NCBI GenBank assembly: GCA_900551075.1
Contig: URVB01000015.1
Location: forward strand, 1-64,000
Reading direction: 5' to 3'
Length of the DNA: 64,000 bases
Source: an uncultured Blautia sp.
Lineage (GTDB): Bacteria; Bacillota; Clostridia; Lachnospirales; Lachnospiraceae
Within the stretch, counting starts at the first letter, position 1. The number at the start of each line of letters is the position of its first letter. The position numbers and the translations under genes were made by a program. Positions 51,117 through 58,459 of the stretch are shown here, in pieces. The notes under the pieces are model-generated. The model saw only the letters and a list, made by a program, of their open reading frames with translations. It was not told where the DNA came from and made no database searches.

Positions 51117-52442
51117 TTAAGACTTTACAAAGGGATTCTCATAAATAGAAAGCTCTCCTAACTGCTCATGAATCCGCAGCAGTTGGTTGTATTTTGCATT
51201 TCTGTCTGAGCGGCAGGGTGCGCCGGTCTTAATCTGTCCGGCTCCCGTTGCAACAGCCAGGTCTGCAATAAACGGATCCTCTGTCTCTCCTGAACGATGT
51301 GAGATAACAGCCCGGTATCCTGCACGATGTGCCATATCCACTGCATCCAATGCTTCGCTCAGCGTTCCTATTTGATTTACTTTTACCAAGATTGCGTTTG
51401 CTACCTCAAGCTTGATTCCGCAGCTCAGACGCTTAATATTGGTAACAAACAGATCGTCACCGACAAGCTGGATTTTTCCGCCAAGTCTCTCTGTCATCAG
51501 CTTCCATCCCTCCCAGTCATCCTCCTGCAGTCCATCCTCAATAGAAACGATGGGGAATTCTTCGATTAATCCTTCGTAATATTCAACCATTTCTTTTCCA
51601 TCTCTTAAGATGTCTTCTCCCTTCATCTGGCTTTCACCCGGGAAATAATAGACACCCCGTTCCTCGTCATAAAGCTCACTGGCTGCAGCATCAATGGCAA
51701 TGCCGATATCTTCTCCCGGCTTGTATCCCGCACGGCAGACAGCTTCCATAATAAGCTCCAGAACATCTCTGGATGCTTCCAGGTCCGGAGCAAAACCGCC
51801 TTCATCTCCAACACCTGTAGAGAGCTTTTTCTCCTTCAGCAGAATCTTCAAAAACTGATAAATCTCTGCACACATACGGATTCCTTCGGAAAAGCAGGAT
51901 GCACCCAGCGGCATAATCATAAATTCCTGCAAATCCACCGTATTGTCCGCATGCTTTCCGCCATTTAAAATATTCATCATAGGCACCGGCATCCGGCTGG
52001 TGTGGCAGCCGCCCAGATATTGATACAGCGGAATCCGAAGCGCCTGGGCCGCCGCACGGGCAACCGCCATAGAGACACCCAGGGTCGCATTCGCCCCCAC
52101 ACTGCTTTTATTTTCTGTACCATCCACCTGAATCAGAAGAGAATCAATGTAAGACTGATTCAAGGCATTTTCCCCCAATATAGCTTCTGCCAGCTTGGTA
52201 TTTACATTATTAACCGCCTTTTCTACACTCAGGCCCACATAGTTTCCCTTATCGCCATCGCGAAGCTCCACAGCTTCAAACTTTCCTGTAGATGCCCCGG
52301 AGGGTACCATTGCTCTTCCTGTATATCCATTAATTCCAACAACGCCTTCTCCTACCGTTACTTCTACTTCCACCGTAGGATTGCCTCTGGAATCTAAGAC
52401 TTGTCTTGCGTGAACTTTTCTAATAGGCAAATAACGCAGCAT
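51117..52442 (-). CDS. eno: Enolase
   Basis: A 441-residue protein. Motifs ARQVLDSRGNPTVEVEV (~10-26), GANATLGVSMA, SIEDGLQEDDWEGW and the C-terminal signature around GDDLFVTN and VKVNQIGTLSE are all present. It converts 2-phosphoglycerate to phosphoenolpyruvate. ATG 52442 has GGAGG seven bases upstream. The next ~200 bp upstream are very AT-rich, hold its promoter (not clearly located), and then the divergent small-RNA promoter. Confidence 0.98.
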   Translation of the reverse strand: MLRYLPIRKVHARQVLDSRGNPTVEVEVTVGEGVVGINGYTGRAMVPSGASTGKFEAVELRDGDKGNYVGLSVEKAVNNVNTKLAEAILGENALNQSYIDSLLIQVDGTENKSSVGANATLGVSMAVARAAAQALRIPLYQYLGGCHTSRMPVPMMNILNGGKHADNTVDLQEFMIMPLGASCFSEGIRMCAEIYQFLKILLKEKKLSTGVGDEGGFAPDLEASRDVLELIMEAVCRAGYKPGEDIGIAIDAAASELYDEERGVYYFPGESQMKGEDILRDGKEMVEYYEGLIEEFPIVSIEDGLQEDDWEGWKLMTERLGGKIQLVGDDLFVTNIKRLSCGIKLEVANAILVKVNQIGTLSEALDAVDMAHRAGYRAVISHRSGETEDPFIADLAVATGAGQIKTGAPCRSDRNAKYNQLLRIHEQLGELSIYENPFVKS

Positions 52443-52639
52443 GTTCTTACCTCCTGATATTGATAAAACTAGCATATCCCAAAGAAATCGTTTCTATTCA
52501 AACGTCATCTCTCCCAATTTTTATCAATCATATCCTAAAACCTGTCTTTTTAATTTTTCCAAATTTTCTGATTATTTCTACTATTTATTCATCTTTAACA
52601 GATTTATTTTATATATTTTTATTTTTTTCATTTTTCTTC

Positions 52640-52668
52640 TTGACATTTCCATTATTATCTGTTATAGT
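52640..52668 (+). promoter_or_regulatory. Promoter of the candidate small RNA
   Basis: TTGACA (52640-52645), 17 bases, TATAGT (52663-52668). This is a near-perfect vegetative promoter with no credible coding sequence behind it for 340 bp. Predicted start is near 52,675. Confidence 0.85.
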
Positions 52669-52705
52669 TTACTCATAAAACAAAACGGAATATAAATCTT
52701 AAACA

Positions 52706-52908
52706 AAGGAGCGTGAGACCACCGAAAACATAAGTGATTTCTCATAATCTAAGAAAGGAAGGTACAGACCACCAGAAGCATAACATTTTAAACAAATTAT
52801 TATTCATAATTAAAAAAAGGAGGTACGGACCCCCACGAACATTAGACTATAAATTCCAGAATGTTTTATAATAACCAGGGAGGTAAAGTCCATTGGACAG
52901 TGAACATT
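52706..52908 (+). repeat. Four degenerate direct repeats within the small RNA
   Basis: GGAGCGTGAGACCACC (GG at 52708), GGAAGGTACAGACCACC (52757), GGAGGTACGGACCCCC (52819) and GGAGGTAAAGTCCATT (52879). They are spaced 49, 62 and 60 nt. Each is preceded by A-rich or CA sequence and followed after a few bases by AACATAA, AGCATAA, AACATTA or AACATTA. In copies 1-3, GG..GGT can pair with ACC.CC to give a small hairpin with a 3-4-base loop. Copy 4 is more diverged and could form GTCC/GGAC instead. Confidence 0.75.
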
Positions 52909-52912
52909 AAGA

Positions 52913-52949
52913 AGAGCCACCAGAAAAATTTATCTGTTGGCTCTTTTTT
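52913..52949 (+). terminator. Intrinsic terminator of the small RNA
   Basis: An 11-bp stem with one C/T mismatch and an 8-base loop, followed by TTTTTT. It lies 60 nt before the deacetylase ATG. Confidence 0.9.
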
Positions 52950-53009
52950 ATGTGATAAAAACAAATACTTCGGCAATATAATAGAGAAACGCCATATGCC
53001 GAGGTTTCT

Positions 53010-53843
53010 ATGAAACGCATATTAATATTTCTCAAAAAATACATACCTGATCTAAAACTCCCGGCGATCCTTGCGGGAGCCTTTCTGCTGGGTGCTGTAA
53101 CCGGAAAGCTCACCAGCTTCCTCTCTTTTGAAACTGTCCAAACCTCTGCGGAATCCTCCAACTGGGGCTTAAGCTTCCAGGAAGAAGGCAAAAAGCCTGT
53201 TGCAAATGCAACCATTGAAGAATTAAAGCAATACGATGCCTATTATGCCGAAGATACAGAAGAAAAAGTAATCTATCTCACCTTTGATGCAGGCTATGAA
53301 AACGGGAATACTCCTGCAATTCTGGAGGCTCTGAAAAAGCATCAGGTTCCCGCTACCTTCTTTGTAGTAGGAAACTTTGTTTCCGATAATCCGGACCTGA
53401 TCAGACAAATGGTTGCGGAAGGCCATACCGTAGGCAATCATACCTTCTCACATCCCGACATGTCCAAAATATCGTCTATGGACGCCTTCACCCAGGAGCT
53501 TCAGGGTGTGGAAAAGCTTTATGAAGAGATTACAGGTACCCCCATGACAAAATTCTATCGCCCTCCTCAGGGGATTTACAGCACATCAAACCTCTCCATG
53601 GCAAAAGAGCTTGGTTACCATACCTTCTTCTGGAGCCTTGCCTATGTGGACTGGTACCAGGATAAGCAGCCTTCCAGGGAAGAGGCCTTTGACAAACTTT
53701 TGAAGCGCATACATCCGGGCGCTATCGTCCTGCTGCACAATACCTCTTCTACGAATGCTGCCATCCTGGATGAGCTTCTCACCAAATGGGAGGAAATGGG
53801 ATACCATTTCGATTCTCTGCAGCATTTAATAGAAAAATCATAA
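53010..53843 (+). CDS. Polysaccharide deacetylase, PdaA/PdaB-like
   Basis: A 277-residue protein with an N-terminal signal anchor (~15-38) and a NodB-homology domain (~85-275). Motif 1 is LTFDAGYENG (catalytic-base Asp), motif 2 GNHTFSHPDM (metal His pair), motif 3 YRPPQG, then the late HPGAIVLLHN. This subgroup, with TFDAGYENG, includes the PdaA enzymes that deacetylate N-acetylmuramic acid during spore-cortex delta-lactam formation, so a wall or spore substrate is likely. GAGG lies five bases before ATG. A TATAAT at 52977-52982 may provide its own promoter just after the small-RNA terminator. Confidence 0.88.
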   Translation: MKRILIFLKKYIPDLKLPAILAGAFLLGAVTGKLTSFLSFETVQTSAESSNWGLSFQEEGKKPVANATIEELKQYDAYYAEDTEEKVIYLTFDAGYENGNTPAILEALKKHQVPATFFVVGNFVSDNPDLIRQMVAEGHTVGNHTFSHPDMSKISSMDAFTQELQGVEKLYEEITGTPMTKFYRPPQGIYSTSNLSMAKELGYHTFFWSLAYVDWYQDKQPSREEAFDKLLKRIHPGAIVLLHNTSSTNAAILDELLTKWEEMGYHFDSLQHLIEKS

Positions 53844-53888
53844 TTTTCCTCTTAGTCAGCGCCGCAGGGAACAAGTTCCTCTGAATCC

Positions 53889-53932
53889 AAAAGCAGCTAT
53901 GAATTCCTTCCCTGTAAGGAATACATAGCTGC
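53889..53932. terminator. Terminator between convergent deacetylase and tagD genes
   Basis: Stem GCAGCTATG-A-ATTCCTT (53893-53909) with AAGGAAT-A-CATAGCTGC (53916-53932), loop of 6. On the minus strand it runs into TTTT (tagD side). On the plus strand the tail CTTCTGTT is weaker. Confidence 0.85.
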
Positions 53933-53938
53933 CTTCTG

Positions 53939-54331
53939 TTACCTGTGCAGGTCCTTCTTAATCTGTGTTGTGGAAATTTCCGGCGTACGGGACAAATATA
54001 CAACCTCACATCCCTCGTCCTTCAGGAAATCAAATTTCCCTTCCCAGTCATCTCCCATAACAAATGTATCCACATGATACTCATGCACATCTGTCTGCTT
54101 CTGCTCCCAGTTCTCTTCCGGTATCACAAGATCAACATACCGGATAGCTTCCAGAAGCTGCTTCCTCTCTTCATAGGAAAAATAACATTTTTTCTGCTTT
54201 TCATTCCAGTTAAATTCATCCGTGGATAGCGCAACGATCAGATAATCCCCCTGCTGCTTCGCGCGGCGCAGCAGATTGATGTGTCCGTAATGCAGTAAAT
54301 CAAAGGTTCCGTATGTGATTACACGTTTCAT
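53939..54331 (-). CDS. tagD: Glycerol-3-phosphate cytidylyltransferase
   Basis: A 130-residue nucleotidyltransferase of TagD length. It has VITYGTFDLLHYGHINLL with HYGH (~14-17), the RYVD and ENWEQK segments, and the C-terminal RTPEISTTQIKKDL (ISTT motif). It makes CDP-glycerol from CTP and glycerol-3-phosphate. That product is the donor for the TagF-like proteins at 49752-51008 and 58460-60862. It lies 93 nt after a glycosyltransferase gene on the same strand. Confidence 0.95.
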   Translation of the reverse strand: MKRVITYGTFDLLHYGHINLLRRAKQQGDYLIVALSTDEFNWNEKQKKCYFSYEERKQLLEAIRYVDLVIPEENWEQKQTDVHEYHVDTFVMGDDWEGKFDFLKDEGCEVVYLSRTPEISTTQIKKDLHR

Positions 54332-54424
54332 GATAAACTTCCTTCCATTTTGGTATGCATCAAATACTCTTTTCTAACTGTAACATATTGTCCCAAAGAT
54401 TGCAATTGTCTTAGTCATATACCT

Positions 54425-56143
54425 TTATTTCACAACGTGTTTCAGCAGTTTCAAAAGTGTACGTCCCCATTTCCTCTGACGCAGCTTAAGCATCAAATCA
54501 TACAGGCCGCTGTGCTGCATCTCCCGAAATGGCTCTAACTCTTTATTCATCTGCCGTGCGCGAAACTCCAGTCTGGAAATTTTTGCATTCTGATTATTTA
54601 TTTTTTTTGCCTGCTCAACAGTCGGCAGCTCCACCAGACCCTTTACCTGATCCAAACTCAGCATCTGCATATCCTCTGAGTATGCTTCCCGTTCCAGTTG
54701 ACACATATGGTACGAATTATCTGTATAATCCACAGTCACCACAGTCACTCCAAGCGTACAGAATGGATATTGCGTATATGTGACTTCACCTTTCAGCTTT
54801 AGTCCGTATTCCGAAACAAGCAAATCCGTCATAAGCTGTGCACCTTCATCCAGAGAACAGCTTTCGCCCTTCAGTTTTTCTGTCCATACATCAAAGATTT
54901 TCTTAAGCACAGCATCCGCTTTCTGCCCGCCAAAAACTCTGGCTGACAATAAAGTACGGTGTTCATATCCAAGAAAAGAGCGGTAATACCGCATGCAATC
55001 AAACGGAGCCTTGATTCTTATCTCACTTCCAATATAGATTCCGCCCGTTTCCAATATCTTAGACATACCACAATAAGCAGCTTTCATTTTTTTATCCGGA
55101 ATCTTTCGTGAAGCATCACACATATCCTCCGTCACCAGGAATACATCCGCCCCCTCACGGAAGGCTTCCTTTTGGATAAGCTCCAGCTCACTTTCCGTTA
55201 TATTCCGGGAAATTCCATCTACATACACAATACGGGGAAATGCTGTTCCCGGCAATTCCAGATAATACCTGAGGACCTTATAATCCTTTGGATTCTCCAG
55301 ATAACAGGGATTATTCTCAATCCATCCTCTCATCCCCATAAGCTTTTCAAAAAAGCAATCTCCGTAATACCAGACAGATTTCACCTTTTCCATACATTTC
55401 TGGGCCAAAGCCATGATCAGCTCCTGCTTATATTTCTCATCCGCATGGGAAATTCCCCAGTCAATTGCCTCCCGAAGCTCCAAAATCCGGGGACTCGTCT
55501 TAGAATTCACCACAGAACCCGGGGTATCTACATAATGATATACCGGATGCGGATAATACGCCAGATTTTGGGCTCTGGTCAGCAGCGCTCCCACATATGC
55601 TACATCCTCGTAGATAATAGACGGAATCTCTCCCAACTCCAGAAGCAGTTCCTTCTTCACCAGCACATTATAAAATCCAAACATGACTGCTTTGCGAATC
55701 AGCCTGTCCGGATCATATGGTGGAAAAATCTCCCCCACCCGGAAAGAAAACAATGCCTTTTGACGAATACAGGGAAGGTATAAAACATCTGCGTTCTGTT
55801 TGTGCAGGGATCTCTCCATGATTTCCATGCCGTCTGCATCATAGTAATCATCTGCATCACAAAAAGCGATCAGGTCTCCTTCCGCAGCCTGTATCCCCAC
55901 TGTCCTGGCTTTTCCCTGCCCGGAGTTCTCAATGCGCAGTACCTGCATTTTTACCTTCTGCTGCGCTTGATAGTCCCTAAGAATATCCGGCGTTTTGTCT
56001 GTCGATCCATCATCCACAACAATTATCTCCAGATTTTGATATGTCTGATTCAAGAGGGAATCCAGACTTCTCCGTATAACATCCTCGCTGTTATAAACAG
56101 GTATGATTACCGAAATCAACGGCATGCTTTCGTTCTTTTCCAT
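54425..56143 (-). CDS. Family 2 glycosyltransferase
   Basis: A 572-residue protein. An N-terminal GT-A domain (~1-240) has LISVIIPVYNSEDVIRRSLDSL and CDADDYYDADG (the metal-binding DxD region). A C-terminal ~300-residue part of unknown fold follows, with a coiled-coil-like segment near ~500-540 before a basic tail. It probably transfers a sugar to the surface polymer at the cytoplasmic membrane face. ATG 56143 has GGAGG five bases upstream. It follows the pyruvyl-transferase fusion gene by 35 nt. Confidence 0.88.
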   Translation of the reverse strand: MEKNESMPLISVIIPVYNSEDVIRRSLDSLLNQTYQNLEIIVVDDGSTDKTPDILRDYQAQQKVKMQVLRIENSGQGKARTVGIQAAEGDLIAFCDADDYYDADGMEIMERSLHKQNADVLYLPCIRQKALFSFRVGEIFPPYDPDRLIRKAVMFGFYNVLVKKELLLELGEIPSIIYEDVAYVGALLTRAQNLAYYPHPVYHYVDTPGSVVNSKTSPRILELREAIDWGISHADEKYKQELIMALAQKCMEKVKSVWYYGDCFFEKLMGMRGWIENNPCYLENPKDYKVLRYYLELPGTAFPRIVYVDGISRNITESELELIQKEAFREGADVFLVTEDMCDASRKIPDKKMKAAYCGMSKILETGGIYIGSEIRIKAPFDCMRYYRSFLGYEHRTLLSARVFGGQKADAVLKKIFDVWTEKLKGESCSLDEGAQLMTDLLVSEYGLKLKGEVTYTQYPFCTLGVTVVTVDYTDNSYHMCQLEREAYSEDMQMLSLDQVKGLVELPTVEQAKKINNQNAKISRLEFRARQMNKELEPFREMQHSGLYDLMLKLRQRKWGRTLLKLLKHVVK

Positions 56144-56178
56144 CTTCTCCTCCAAAAAACCACTTTGCCTTAGACCTG

Positions 56179-58458
56179 TTATTTATGTTTTCTTAAATGA
56201 TTGAATTCTGCCAGAAGATCATCGATGGGCTTTTCGTCCAGCTCATACATCAGCTTGCTTCTTCCGGCTTTCATACGCAAAGGCTCTGTACGGTTTGCTG
56301 CATAGGCAGCTTCACAGGTGCTCTTTTTTGTTTCCAGTTCATCCCTGAACCCTTCCCAAAAGCTTTTGCCCTTTTCTGTATTTATTTTTACCAAAGATAC
56401 ACCTGCCGCATTTTCAAAGTCCGGATGCTGCTTCTTCACCCCCCGGTATTCTCCTATGGTAAGGTCCGCAACTCCCTCCTTGAGCCCCACAAACTCACAG
56501 GTATAGCAGGAAGGGCGCTGTATATTTCCATCCAGAAAGGCTCTTCCAAAATTATTTTTTGCCGCATTTTCCACTCCGATACTGCCGGACTCAAATTCAT
56601 AAAGCATAAAAGGAGTCGCAGCGCCTTTAAATTTGTTGCCGAATTCCAGATGGACCAGCTTTGACTCATACATCTCTTCCAAATGTCTGCAGTACTCCCG
56701 GAATACCTTCTGAGAACCGCCGCCGCTGCAGATGACCTCCACTGTATAGAGTCTCTCATAATCCTTCCTGAGAAAGCTCTTAAGTCCGGCTATCTGACAA
56801 GGGGTCCCAGAGAAAAGCACTGCCTGCCCGGCCTCAAGAAATTCCTTTACCCTGGGCTTCACATCACTGCAATCCGCAAAAACATGCTTAGTACCGCAAA
56901 ATTGTTTGCAGCCCTCTTCATCTTCCGCAATATCATAGACAACCTTCATTTCTTCATCATAACGGACACCTGCGACTTTTCCGCCCATTTCCAGGAATTT
57001 CTGATACATAGCAGTAAAAACACCGCCGTTGGTGCTTCCTTTTACAACCTTATGGTCCTTATGATAAGCGGCATAAACAACCGGAAGACTTTTTTCTTTT
57101 GCGTTCTTTATCAGCTCATTATGGTAAATACAGACATCCCTGCACTCATGGCAATGCATACAAAGTTCCTCATGAATGACCGGATAACAAAAGCCCTCTG
57201 CATCCGCCTCCATACGAATTGCCTTGGAGGGACAAACATCCGCACAGGCGGAGCAGCCATAACACCGAAATACTTCCGGATGCTCAAAATATGTTCCGTC
57301 ATTCAAAGACTTCTGGCTTTCCAGTGCATGCTTCAGAAATTCTTTGCCCGAAGCACTCATAACAGCCTTCTTCTCCTCCACGGCCTGATAATCAATCTTA
57401 AGAGCAGATAAATCTTCTGGAATGTCCCTCCAGTCCCCAATGAGATGCTCCAGGATTCCAAGCTCTTCCAAAAGATTTCTCATACGGTCAGAATAGCGGA
57501 AAGGAGGAACTGTAATAAAGTTCTGATGATATACGATTGAAAATACCGTACAATGGAATGAATTTGTGATCACATAGTCCGCTTCCGAAACAAGGCTCAA
57601 AAACTCCTCCACGCCTCCCGAAAAACGTCCCATTTCATTAGAAAAGAGCTTCTGTTTTCCATTATGGATAACCGGCAGATTCAGACGTTTGGACAGTTCT
57701 TCACCCACGCCCACCAGTGCATTGTCAATTCTTTTCAGATGCACATTATGCACATAAATATATTTTCCGGAAACTACAGACGGCTTTTTCTTCAGAGTAT
57801 CGAATTCCTCGCTGGCAATCAAAAAAGTCGGATCCGCCACCAGAGATACCGGCTTCTCCGTCAACTTCCGTATCTCTTCCTGCGCAGTTTTTTCCCTCAC
57901 AGAAATAAAATCCAAATCTCTTAAATACCGCTGAAACAAAAGATGATATTCCGGCGGGATTTCCTCTGTCCCAATACTTGCCGCATACGAGATGCGCAGA
58001 GCATCCCGATTGCCAAAATGAAGAAAATAAGCCGGAATCACACCTTTCAGCATAACGGGATTCCAAATCTGATCACTTCCCGCAATCAAAGCATCATACT
58101 GCAAATCTGCCTTTTCCAGGCTTTCACAGCTATGAAACTCCCTGGTCACATTCAGCTCATGATTAATAAAATACTCAAATTTTTTATACTTTTGATATTT
58201 CCCAGGCTCTCTGAGGCATTTCACCGTACTGCGCAGATAATAATAGCCTGCATTTGCAGCGCGGTTCACCAGAGAACTTTTACAGACCTTTTTATTTGTC
58301 TTATATGTCAGCCTGTACAATTTATCAATGATAGGCAAACGGAGATTGACAATTTCAACTTCATGCCCCTGCTTTTTTAAATGCTGCTGCAGCGCCCATG
58401 CCTGCAGAACCGTACCGTAATTATGCGCGCTATGCACTGTTATAATTCCAATCTTCAT
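56179..58458 (-). CDS. Polysaccharide pyruvyl transferase fused to 2x[4Fe-4S] ferredoxin and FrhB-like domains
   Basis: A 759-residue fusion. Residues ~1-355 are a polysaccharide pyruvyl transferase (KIGIITVHSAHNYGTVLQAWAL at the start; AGSDQIWNP at ~126; VADPTFLI; ITNSFHCTVFSIVY ~300). Residues ~399-445 carry two 4Fe-4S motifs, CYGCSACADVCP and CMHCHECRDVC. Residues ~460-750 resemble the coenzyme F420 hydrogenase/dehydrogenase beta subunit (TNGGVFTAMY, FSGTPCQIAGLKSFL, PSCYTCEF). ATG 58458 has AAGGAG nine bases upstream, inside the end of the preceding gene. It may modify the surface polymer with pyruvate; the redox half has no known role here. Confidence 0.88.
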   Translation of the reverse strand: MKIGIITVHSAHNYGTVLQAWALQQHLKKQGHEVEIVNLRLPIIDKLYRLTYKTNKKVCKSSLVNRAANAGYYYLRSTVKCLREPGKYQKYKKFEYFINHELNVTREFHSCESLEKADLQYDALIAGSDQIWNPVMLKGVIPAYFLHFGNRDALRISYAASIGTEEIPPEYHLLFQRYLRDLDFISVREKTAQEEIRKLTEKPVSLVADPTFLIASEEFDTLKKKPSVVSGKYIYVHNVHLKRIDNALVGVGEELSKRLNLPVIHNGKQKLFSNEMGRFSGGVEEFLSLVSEADYVITNSFHCTVFSIVYHQNFITVPPFRYSDRMRNLLEELGILEHLIGDWRDIPEDLSALKIDYQAVEEKKAVMSASGKEFLKHALESQKSLNDGTYFEHPEVFRCYGCSACADVCPSKAIRMEADAEGFCYPVIHEELCMHCHECRDVCIYHNELIKNAKEKSLPVVYAAYHKDHKVVKGSTNGGVFTAMYQKFLEMGGKVAGVRYDEEMKVVYDIAEDEEGCKQFCGTKHVFADCSDVKPRVKEFLEAGQAVLFSGTPCQIAGLKSFLRKDYERLYTVEVICSGGGSQKVFREYCRHLEEMYESKLVHLEFGNKFKGAATPFMLYEFESGSIGVENAAKNNFGRAFLDGNIQRPSCYTCEFVGLKEGVADLTIGEYRGVKKQHPDFENAAGVSLVKINTEKGKSFWEGFRDELETKKSTCEAAYAANRTEPLRMKAGRSKLMYELDEKPIDDLLAEFNHLRKHK

Positions 58459-58459
58459 C

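Larger units (their letters stand above)
52675..52949 (+). ncRNA. Candidate repeat-containing small RNA, or leader of the deacetylase gene
   Basis: About 275 nt bounded by a strong promoter and an intrinsic terminator. The terminator stem is AGAGCCA-C-CAGA (52913-52924) with TCTG-T-TGGCTCT (52933-52944), then six T (52944-52949). Inside are four degenerate copies of a GG-rich/CC-rich motif separated by A/T-rich spacers. The only open frame (ATG 52861, ~50 codons) has no ribosome-binding site and runs through the terminator, so I regard the region as non-coding. It does not look like 6S, SRP, tmRNA, or a riboswitch known to me. The deacetylase gene starts 60 nt after the terminator, so an attenuating leader is the alternative reading. 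Confidence 0.65.

Noticed and set aside
52706..52908. CRISPR array reading of the four repeats
   Set aside because: The repeats are short, strongly degenerate and unequally spaced, the spacers are A/T-rich, and no cas gene is present.
52861..53013. Small ORF MFYNNQGGKVHW... across the small-RNA terminator
   Set aside because: No ribosome-binding site, reads through the terminator hairpin, and ends by overlapping the deacetylase start.
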